Below are positions 44,234 through 51,322 of a stretch of 64,000 nt of DNA, piece by piece; the first letter of the stretch is position 1; the number at the start of each line of letters is the position of its first letter. The notes beneath the pieces are model-generated. The model saw nothing but the letters and a program-made list of their open reading frames with translations. It made no database searches and had not been told where the DNA came from. The DNA comes from Chloroflexota bacterium. Lineage in GTDB: Bacteria > Chloroflexota > Anaerolineae > Aggregatilineales > J027. Location of the stretch: positions 62,001-126,000 of the forward strand of contig JACRBG010000028.1 of assembly GCA_016234595.1 (NCBI GenBank), in the 5' to 3' direction. Both the position numbers and the translations under genes were made by a program.

Positions 44234-45328
44234 TTAATTTAGCCGAATGCGTGGGTCAATCAAACTATAGAGTAAATCAATCACTAAGTTGAGCAGGATA
44301 TAGACGGTGGCAATGAGCAAAATAAAACCACGCACCGCATTCAGATTATTGACATCGAGGGCCTGCCAAACATATTGCCCAATGCCTGCCCACGAAAAAA
44401 CCCGTTCTACAATCACGTTACCTGCCACTAAATAACCAAATACAATGCCAGAGGTCGTTAAGACTGGGATAAAAGCGTTTCGCAGAGCATCTACCAGAAT
44501 AATTTGGCGGAATGGCACACCCACCGCACGGGCCGTGCGAATAAAGTCTTTGTCAAGGACGTCCAACATGGCAGCACGTATCATTTTGGTCATGGGGGCG
44601 CTCACCACAAAAGCCAATGTCAGAGCTGGCAACCACAGATGGTTAAGGGCATCACGGAAAGTATCTATATCACCCGCTAACAGGCTATCAATAGTAAAAA
44701 AGCCTGTCACATTGGGCGGCTCATCAATGCCGATCGTCAAACGGTCAAGGGGGGGTGGGGCTATATGCCACTTGTAATAAAAAAGGTGGATGCAGATGAG
44801 GGCTAACCAAAACAAAGCAACCGATGCCCCGAATGTGGCAAAGAGTCGAATGGCCCAATCAATCGCCGTGCCTGAATAGACCGCTGCTAAAATACCCAGC
44901 GGCAAGCTGATTGCTAATGTCGCTACAAAAGCCGCGATACCCAGTTCGGCGGTGGCGGGGAGACGCTCTTTCAGTTCATCTTGGACAGGTCGCCGACTAG
45001 TCCAACTTTCACCCAAATTGCCTTGTCCTAAATGGATGACGTAATCGCCAAATTGGACAGCCAATGGCCGATCCAGACCCATTTCCTTTTCATATTTTTG
45101 GATGCGTTCTTCATTTGCGAGTGGCCCAGCCCGTACCACTGCTGGATTGCCCGGTAGAACACTCGTCAAAAAAAAGGCGACCACTACTATCCCAACCAAC
45201 GTCAACAATGCTAACCCCAGACGACGAAACAAATAGTGCAGGAGTGGATAGGAACGTATGATTTCCCAGAACGTCAGCCAGAGCGACGGTGAATTATCCA
45301 TCGCTCCGGTGTCGGGTGTAGTGGTCAA
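44234..45328 (-). CDS. dppB: Oligopeptide ABC transporter permease (DppB type)
   Basis: 364 aa. A cytosolic N-tail of about 30 residues precedes LLHYLFRRLGLALLTLVGIVVVAFFLT, a DppB signature, with LPGNPAV and GLDRPLAVQFGDYV after it. The loop between membrane segments near residues 190-230 (HIAPPPLDRLTIGIDEPPNVTGF) is longer than usual. The EAA loop is FIRTARAVGVPFRQIILVDALRNAFIPVL. The first codon is a TTG; the ATG at 45301 nine codons later is an alternative. It lies 6 bp after the binding-protein stop. Confidence 0.92.
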   Translation of the reverse strand: MTTTPDTGAMDNSPSLWLTFWEIIRSYPLLHYLFRRLGLALLTLVGIVVVAFFLTSVLPGNPAVVRAGPLANEERIQKYEKEMGLDRPLAVQFGDYVIHLGQGNLGESWTSRRPVQDELKERLPATAELGIAAFVATLAISLPLGILAAVYSGTAIDWAIRLFATFGASVALFWLALICIHLFYYKWHIAPPPLDRLTIGIDEPPNVTGFFTIDSLLAGDIDTFRDALNHLWLPALTLAFVVSAPMTKMIRAAMLDVLDKDFIRTARAVGVPFRQIILVDALRNAFIPVLTTSGIVFGYLVAGNVIVERVFSWAGIGQYVWQALDVNNLNAVRGFILLIATVYILLNLVIDLLYSLIDPRIRLN

Positions 45329-45334
45329 ATTGAA

Positions 45335-46942
45335 TTACTCGGTTTTACCCAGATAGGCGTAACGCAGGGTCAAATCATTGAATAGGGCCAAGCCCGTCAC
45401 ATTTGAACGGGTTGCAATTACCAAATCCGGTTGATAGAGGAAGGCCCAAGGGGCGTCTTCGACAATGATTTGTTGGGCGCGGCGGATGAGGTCGGCGCGT
45501 TCTTGCGGGTCGCGGCTAAACGTTCCGGCGTCAATCAATGCATCTACTTCAGGATTGCAATAATTAACGTAGTTCGGGAAAGAGTCGCATTTAAAGTTAA
45601 AGGTCAGTTGATAGAAGGGATCGTTTCCCCATGAATACCACTGCTCAATAAAGAAGGGCAGTTCATGGCTATAGAGTAGTTCAGAAAATTGCGCGGTTGG
45701 TACAGCGTTGATGTTGACTGTAATGCCGATTTCAGCCAATCCCGCTTGAATCCATGTTGCGGCATCCACCCGACCCTGATCTTCCTGTGGAACGGTCAGA
45801 TCAATTTCAAAACCATCCCCATAGCCCGCTTCGTCGAGTAGTGCACGGGCGGCGTCGAGATCACCATCGCCATAGTTCCAATATTCATCGGTATAACCTT
45901 CCATACCGACGGAAACTGGACTTTTGGGTTGTTGCCCATAGCCGGCAAGCACATTTTCGATAATCGCATCATAGGGCACTGCCATTGAGACAGCTTGGCG
46001 TACACGGGCATCGTCGAATGGCGCAATCGTGTTGTTCATACCGAGGTGATAGATACGGGTTGTTGGAATAGCATGGATAGTGATGTTCGAGTCTTGGGCC
46101 AATGCATCAAGGCTGCTGAAGGGAATTCCAAGTGCTACATCAACATCCCCAGTGCGGAGGAGTTGTTCACGAGTGGAGGCTTCAGGCACGACGCGGAAAA
46201 TCGTCGCGGAATTTTGGAAGAAGTCCAACCCACGCCAATAGTTCGGATTTGGTTCAAAGACATATTCCACGCCCTGATTCCATTCGGTGATGACATATGG
46301 TCCACTGGAATTGGAATTTTGATGGAAATATTGCTCAGCCCATGGATCGTCGGCTGTCGCATTGGCTTCAGCGGTGGCTTGGCTAATCGCACCGAATACT
46401 TGGAAGCCAACAATCGTCTCTGTCAGCGCGGCGGGACGATTGGTGGTGATTTGCAAAGTGTAGTCATCAACGACTTGGACTTGGTCGGCACTGTCAATTG
46501 CCATGAAGGGAGTCAACAGTGCCAAATATCCCGGCCCAGTAATCGCGCGGTCAAATGTGTATTTATAATCATTGGCTGTAATGGGTGTGCCGTCCGCAAA
46601 TTTGGCATCGGGGCGCAGATGGAAAGTGAAGGTTGTCCCGTCTTCAGAGACATCCCAACTTTCGGCAATCGCGCCTTCAAATTCGGCTTGTCCAACAAGT
46701 TCACCATTTTCGTTGGGCACTACGACTTGGGTAATCAATGGTTCATAGAGATTGGCGGTGGCATCATAGGCCGCAACACTGCGAAACTGCATTGGCTCAA
46801 TGTGGTCTATATCACCATCATAGGCAATGATTATGGGTGGTTTTTCATTTTGTGCTTGTGCGGGTACAGCGAGTTGAGAGGAAATTCCAAACAATAAGAC
46901 AACAAACAGTAAAACACACGAGAACACTGAACGTTTTTTCAT
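45335..46942 (-). CDS. dppA: Oligopeptide ABC transporter substrate-binding protein (DppA type)
   Basis: 535 aa from the ATG at 46942 with GGGAAGGA upstream; longer in-frame starts lack support. A signal peptide covers about residues 1-30 (ending VPAQAQ). SBP_bac_5 family. It aligns end to end with the cluster B binding protein at 35340, sharing AYDGDIDH.EPMQFRS, FADGTPITAND, FHQNSNSSGPYVIT and ELPFFIEQWYSWGNDPF. It heads the operon dppA-dppB-dppC-dppD-dppF-SDR. The ligand is unknown; the SBP_bac_5 family also binds nickel, sugars and other small molecules. Confidence 0.93.
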   Translation of the reverse strand: MKKRSVFSCVLLFVVLLFGISSQLAVPAQAQNEKPPIIIAYDGDIDHIEPMQFRSVAAYDATANLYEPLITQVVVPNENGELVGQAEFEGAIAESWDVSEDGTTFTFHLRPDAKFADGTPITANDYKYTFDRAITGPGYLALLTPFMAIDSADQVQVVDDYTLQITTNRPAALTETIVGFQVFGAISQATAEANATADDPWAEQYFHQNSNSSGPYVITEWNQGVEYVFEPNPNYWRGLDFFQNSATIFRVVPEASTREQLLRTGDVDVALGIPFSSLDALAQDSNITIHAIPTTRIYHLGMNNTIAPFDDARVRQAVSMAVPYDAIIENVLAGYGQQPKSPVSVGMEGYTDEYWNYGDGDLDAARALLDEAGYGDGFEIDLTVPQEDQGRVDAATWIQAGLAEIGITVNINAVPTAQFSELLYSHELPFFIEQWYSWGNDPFYQLTFNFKCDSFPNYVNYCNPEVDALIDAGTFSRDPQERADLIRRAQQIIVEDAPWAFLYQPDLVIATRSNVTGLALFNDLTLRYAYLGKTE

Positions 46943-46982
46943 GTTCCTTCCCCTGTTAAATGGCATCCACAAACCCATTCTT

Positions 46983-47012
46983 ATAATAACTCAAAATATC
47001 AAGATTTCTCAA
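46983..47012 (-). promoter_or_regulatory. Putative dppA promoter
   Basis: On the minus strand TTGAGA (47007-47012) and TATTAT (46983-46988) are spaced by 18 nt, each matching consensus at five of six positions, about 40 bp before the dppA ATG. The rest of the 334-bp spacer up to 47276 holds no supported gene and no clear terminator for the preceding operon. Confidence 0.55.
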
Positions 47013-47276
47013 CTTTTGGGATTTCCAAATAACATGTGTTGGTTTGTTCGGTCATAGCGGGTGGTTCTGCAAGCAATTCACCCTGAAAATCTTGCGCTGC
47101 ATAGCTGTAACCCGCAATCAGGTAAACAAAAATAAGGTCAACGGTCATATAGTTAAGACGGGCCTGTTTGAACCTTGCAACAGAACATTTTCTAGCAGAG
47201 ATAAGAGATTGCAATGGTTGCCACGCGCGAAATTTTAGACTTCTCTGACCTTTGCTTATGCTTAACAGGAGTCATT

Positions 47277-48236
47277 TTAGCGAGTTCCTGCTATAGATAG
47301 TTGAATCACACGATCAACGTTATCAATGGTCACAAAGCTGGGCCCGGTTAACACAAACGGATCACCCGGCGTATTTAGGTTTTCCAGATATAAAATCATA
47401 TACGCTACAGGGAGATAGCCTTGCAAGTAGGGTTGCTGATCAATAGCAAATAGGATGTCGCCATCTTGAATGCTTCGCAGAATTTCCGGGGATAAGTCAA
47501 ATGTTCCAAACAAAATGGTATCTTGGCGATTGCTGGCCCTGCCTCCATCCAACATTGGAGTCAGTGACGTTGGCCCTAAAGCCAAAACGCTATCAATGGT
47601 TTGATCGGAAATAAGCACATTGGCAATTCGCTCGGCAGCGGCAGTGGGATCGAGTGCCTCAACCGCCAAAACCCGAACTTTACCGCCTGATTCCATCATT
47701 CCATCTGTGAAGCCTTGGCAACGCAGGTCGAGTGCAATATTACCCACCTCTTGATTAAGGCAAATTGCATTTTTAGCTCCGGCTTTTGCCATTTTTAGCC
47801 CTGCCCCAAAGCCTGCATCATATTCAGCCTGCCCAATATGCGCAATAACTCCCAACCGTTCGGCCTCATCGCTGCCTGAATTAATCGAAATAACAGGTAT
47901 GCCTGCGTCAATTGCTCGCTTAATGGAGGGGCCGAGAACGACAGGGTCAGGGATAGACACAATTAAACCGTCGGGTTTTTCTCGGACAGCCGCGTCAATT
48001 AAGCCTGCCATTTCCGCTAGATCAAAATTAGTGGGCGAGCGATAGTCAATATCTAGATCAAAATCTTGCTCGGCTTGGGCGATACCACGCTGAACAATAT
48101 CCCAAAATGTATCCCCCTCCTGCCCATGTGTGATAAAGATAATATGGACGTTTTCATGTTGAGCTCTAGCAGGGCTTAAAGCTGATAAAGCGATACAAAT
48201 TACAAGTGAACTGATGACAGTTTTGACAAGTCTCAT
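47277..48236 (-). CDS. Periplasmic sugar-binding-type protein, cluster C
   Basis: 319 aa with a signal peptide cleaved near ARAQH. It is a Peripla_BP_4 family protein (FITHGQEGDTFWDIVQRGIAQAEQD, DGLIVSIPDPVVLGPSIKRAIDAGIPVISINSG, GIPVI type hinge). It differs from the YtfQ-like protein of cluster A. No transporter genes are linked. It is the last gene of the cluster C operon, 33 bp after a receiver gene, whereas in clusters A and B the binding protein comes first. The inferred role is ligand presentation to the cluster C kinase. Confidence 0.9.
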   Translation of the reverse strand: MRLVKTVISSLVICIALSALSPARAQHENVHIIFITHGQEGDTFWDIVQRGIAQAEQDFDLDIDYRSPTNFDLAEMAGLIDAAVREKPDGLIVSIPDPVVLGPSIKRAIDAGIPVISINSGSDEAERLGVIAHIGQAEYDAGFGAGLKMAKAGAKNAICLNQEVGNIALDLRCQGFTDGMMESGGKVRVLAVEALDPTAAAERIANVLISDQTIDSVLALGPTSLTPMLDGGRASNRQDTILFGTFDLSPEILRSIQDGDILFAIDQQPYLQGYLPVAYMILYLENLNTPGDPFVLTGPSFVTIDNVDRVIQLSIAGTR

Positions 48237-48269
48237 TTCAAGCCTCCATTGGAATTTAGCTACTAGTCT

Positions 48270-48650
48270 CTAGGCCTCATCTTGTGCTTTTGTTTTAGAA
48301 AATAAATTGACCGTTTGTAGGAGTTCTTCTGGGGTAAAGGGTTTAGTAAGAAAAGCCGATGAACCAAAACTTTGGGAAATGCGTTTTTCAATCCCCCCAA
48401 ATCGCGCTGTACAGGCTACAATCGGGATGTCTTTTCCAAGCCTTTTGCGAAAGACTAAAATCAGCGTGCGACCGTCCACATCAGGCAGGTTAAAGTCCAA
48501 AAAAATCATATCCGGGTGATCGGCTAGGGCAGCATGTACCCCTTCGCTCCCAGTTATGCAGTGTTTGACGGTGTAGCCCTCACTGGTTAGGATGTGAATC
48601 ATCATATCCGCGTTTGACTGGTTGTCTTCAATTAACAAGATGTAGCCCAT
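48270..48650 (-). CDS. Stand-alone receiver protein, cluster C second receiver
   Basis: 126 aa. Key segments are LLIEDNQSNADM, phosphoacceptor Asp in MIFLDFNLPDVDGR, Thr in VACTARF and Lys in LTKPFTPEEL. It resembles DivK/CheY-like receivers and lacks the Trp-containing tail of clusters A and B, ending instead in SKTKAQDEA. Its ATG begins directly after the stop codon of the preceding receiver. Confidence 0.92.
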   Translation of the reverse strand: MGYILLIEDNQSNADMMIHILTSEGYTVKHCITGSEGVHAALADHPDMIFLDFNLPDVDGRTLILVFRKRLGKDIPIVACTARFGGIEKRISQSFGSSAFLTKPFTPEELLQTVNLFSKTKAQDEA

Positions 48651-49013
48651 TTAAGAATTATTGCCTCCATATTGATTAAATATCCTATCCAATTGGTTCA
48701 TCGTAATTGGTTTGATTAGAATGGCATTGGCCCCAGCTAATTGACATTCATCTTGATCGGCAGGGCTAGATAGTGCCGTAATCACAACAATCGGTATGTA
48801 AACACCCTCCCGACGAACTGTACGGATAAATTCAAGCCCGTCGCGGGTATGGTGCAACATCACATCAACCAAAATAATGTCGGGACGTTCATTGAGTAAC
48901 TCAAAGGCCTCTTCGGTGGTATTGGCTAACCATAAAATATGATTGTAAGAACTTACATAGAGATCAATCAGTTGGGCATGGCCTAATTCATCTTCAAGGT
49001 ACATTATTCTCAT
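48651..49013 (-). CDS. Stand-alone receiver protein, cluster C first receiver
   Basis: 120 aa. Key segments are MYLEDELGHAQLI, phosphoacceptor Asp in IILVDVMLHHTRDGLE, Thr in VVITALS and Lys in LIKPITMNQL. The loop after the Asp (HHTRDG) is one or two residues longer than usual. There is no output domain. It lies 12 bp after the hybrid kinase and abuts the next receiver. Confidence 0.92.
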   Translation of the reverse strand: MRIMYLEDELGHAQLIDLYVSSYNHILWLANTTEEAFELLNERPDIILVDVMLHHTRDGLEFIRTVRREGVYIPIVVITALSSPADQDECQLAGANAILIKPITMNQLDRIFNQYGGNNS

Positions 49014-49025
49014 CTTGAGTCCATT

Positions 49026-51074
49026 CTAAATGGCTTCCAAAGCAGTCACTTGCTGCACAAGTTCGATTAATTGCTGCGGTGAAAAGGGTTTTTGAAGCAC
49101 ATGAGTAACGCCCTGTTGTTTTAGGCGATTTTTGTCAATGTCGCTGGTATAGAAGATAACGGGCAAAAGAGCAGTTGCGGGGTCGCTTTTTAGCTCCATT
49201 AAGACCTCCCAGCCTGATTTGGTTGGGAGTTGAGCATCGAGGATGATAAGATCAGGTTGAAGGGTATTTGCCATTTCGTATGCTTTGATTCCATCGGCAA
49301 TATCAACCACTACGTAGTTGATATTTTCCAGCAAGCGATGAACCAAATCTCGCATGGCTGTGTCATCTTCCACCAATAAAACGATGCGCATTTCATCCGA
49401 TTGGCTGGTTGTAATTTCGGGTGCGGGTTCTGAGAAAAAGGTTAGACGCTCGGTTTCGGTAAATTCTATCTTTTTGGCCTTTTCAATTTGTTCAAGGGTT
49501 GCAATTGGAGCGTGAACAGTGAAAGTGCTGCCTTGGTTAACGGTACTTGAGACTACTAAATCGCCTCCGTGCATCAAGGCTAATTGCTTGCTAATGTCTA
49601 GCCCAAGCCCAGTACCACCATATTTGCCCGTTCTTTGTTCCACTTGAGCAAAACGATCAAAAATGCTTTGCAGGGCAGCTTCGGGGATGCCAATACCTGT
49701 ATCAATCACTGAAATAGAAACGAACTGGGCTTGAATTCTGGCTGCAATAGTTACTGTGCCTGAGTGGGTAAACTTGATAGCATTCGACATTAGATTGAGA
49801 ATGATTTGCCGGAAGCGCATCGGGTCTGCCCAAATTTTAGGCAAATGATCCGGTAGTTGTAGTTGGATTTGGACGGGTTTATCTTTCAATAACCCTATAG
49901 AAGTGGCGACTACGCCTTTTAGTAAATTGGGCAAATCAACAGCGGTTAAATGAAGTTCTAATTTGCCAGCCTCGATTTTGCTTAGATCCAAAATGTCATC
50001 AATTAGACCTAACAGATAATGACCATTTTCTTCAATCAGCCGAATATAGGGCAGATAAACTTCGGCTAAGGGTTCGTTATTGAACATAGCAGGCCGATTT
50101 GGGATGGCATTGGAATAACCAATAATCACATTTAGGGGTGTGCGAAGTTCATGGCTCATGTTGGACAAGAACTGAGACTTGGCATTACTGGCAGATTCGG
50201 CGGCTTTACGGGCCTCCACAAGCTGAATGGTACGATCCCTAACTCGCTGTTCAAGGGTTGAGTACGCATTATTCAACTCACTCATCATGTTGTTAAATGT
50301 ATAAGCCAAAAGACCCAACTCATCTTGACTGCGAATGGGCACTAATTGCTTGAATTCGCCAGATGTAATCCTTTGTGTGGCTTTGGTAAGCTCATTAATT
50401 GGGGATAACAGCGTTTTTGAAATAAACCAGCCAATTAAAATCGCTAGGGGGCTGGTGAGTAAAAAAGTGAAGATAGCAATACCCGCAGCCCGCCGTTGAT
50501 TGGATTCGATGGTATGGGCGTCAATATCCACAACCAATAAACCATTAAATTGATTAAACTCATCAATAATTGGGATATAGCCACGCAGCAATTTCTCGCC
50601 GTTGCGGTCAATAAGTTTGGTTTCAATAATGGGAGTTGTGGTATCAACTCGCCCCTTTAATTGGATTGGATTGGCGAAGGGGACGCCCGGCTCAAATGCC
50701 TTTCTCTCAGCTTCAGCATTATCTACTAAATAGATATAGTGCCCGTCCGCCTTTTGTTGAATCGTAAAAACATCCCGAATGATCGGGCTGCTATTCTGAA
50801 TATCAGCTAAGGTAGCAGACATCAGACGATAGGATGGATTATTGGTTGGGGTATCTGCCCTAATCAGGGCGTGAACTGAACCATTTACCAGCGGGATCGA
50901 GAAATTGAGAATATCGGTTAACCGCCCTTCAATTGCCTCTTCCTGTTGGCGATGGATTTGATAATAGAGGGCAAAAGCTAATGCTCCTGAAATGAAAAGA
51001 CTTAGAACTGCATAGGCAACTGTTATTTTGGTACTAATTTGCCGTCGGATAGGCGGAGGAGTAGCTTGAGACAT
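49026..51074 (-). CDS. Hybrid sensor histidine kinase, cluster C
   Basis: 682 aa. Order: membrane helix (about 20-42), extracytoplasmic sensor of about 150 residues, second membrane helix (about 196-216), HAMP (LLSPINELTKATQRI...DELGLLAYTFNNM), HisKA with MSHELRTPLNVIIGYS (His near 307), HATPase with NLMSNAIKFTHSG and GGTGLGLDIS, and a C-terminal receiver (about 555-680; VLLVEDDTAM, phosphoacceptor Asp in LIILDAQLPTKSGWE, Lys in LQKPFSP). The attached receiver distinguishes it from clusters A and B. Its promoter carries the triple 11-bp repeat, so it is probably controlled together with the secreted proteins upstream. Confidence 0.93.
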   Translation of the reverse strand: MSQATPPPIRRQISTKITVAYAVLSLFISGALAFALYYQIHRQQEEAIEGRLTDILNFSIPLVNGSVHALIRADTPTNNPSYRLMSATLADIQNSSPIIRDVFTIQQKADGHYIYLVDNAEAERKAFEPGVPFANPIQLKGRVDTTTPIIETKLIDRNGEKLLRGYIPIIDEFNQFNGLLVVDIDAHTIESNQRRAAGIAIFTFLLTSPLAILIGWFISKTLLSPINELTKATQRITSGEFKQLVPIRSQDELGLLAYTFNNMMSELNNAYSTLEQRVRDRTIQLVEARKAAESASNAKSQFLSNMSHELRTPLNVIIGYSNAIPNRPAMFNNEPLAEVYLPYIRLIEENGHYLLGLIDDILDLSKIEAGKLELHLTAVDLPNLLKGVVATSIGLLKDKPVQIQLQLPDHLPKIWADPMRFRQIILNLMSNAIKFTHSGTVTIAARIQAQFVSISVIDTGIGIPEAALQSIFDRFAQVEQRTGKYGGTGLGLDISKQLALMHGGDLVVSSTVNQGSTFTVHAPIATLEQIEKAKKIEFTETERLTFFSEPAPEITTSQSDEMRIVLLVEDDTAMRDLVHRLLENINYVVVDIADGIKAYEMANTLQPDLIILDAQLPTKSGWEVLMELKSDPATALLPVIFYTSDIDKNRLKQQGVTHVLQKPFSPQQLIELVQQVTALEAI

Positions 51075-51139
51075 TTTAGTATTATTTCTGCTCGTAGCCG
51101 CTGGTATTATTTTTTGTCAAAAAGTGAGACGCTGTATTC

Positions 51140-51183
51140 ATCCTAGGTATCAAGCGTCACAACAACGTCACAGGATCGTCACC
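51140..51183 (-). promoter_or_regulatory. Triple-repeat promoter 1 (cluster C)
   Basis: Plus-strand heptamers CGTCACA (51155), CGTCACA (51166) and CGTCACC (51177) are spaced exactly 11 bp. Reading on the minus strand, 9 nt separate the last heptamer from TAGGAT (51140-51145). The kinase ATG follows about 65 nt later. Confidence 0.75.
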
Positions 51184-51192
51184 TCTAACTTG

Positions 51193-51243
51193 AAAAAAGG
51201 GAATGGATATCCTTGCTTTAATAAAAGGCCTCGATCCATTCCC
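51193..51243 (-). terminator. Rho-independent terminator after the 858-aa protein gene
   Basis: GGGAATGGAT (51199-51208) and ATCCATTCCC (51234-51243) form a 10-bp stem with a 25-nt loop. On the minus strand six T residues (51193-51198) follow. It lies just upstream of triple-repeat promoter 1, forming a compact terminator-promoter cassette. Confidence 0.85.
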
Positions 51244-51322
51244 GGGGTGGGGAGTCAGAAAATGATTGGAAAAGTCATGAACAGAGGTAAGGAGGCTCTG
51301 TTCCATCCTCCACCATCAGAAA

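Noticed and set aside
46999-47214. Small minus-strand open frame between the cluster C binding protein and dppA
   Set aside because: TTG start without ribosome-binding site, overlaps the likely dppA promoter, no signal or domain; an opposite-strand frame there is equally open.
51155-51183. PhoB-type (Pho box) assignment of the triple repeats
   Set aside because: PhoB also uses 11-bp-spaced heptamers, but no OmpR/PhoB-family regulator is in the window, and the adjacent SARP-like gene fits better. Not excluded genome-wide.
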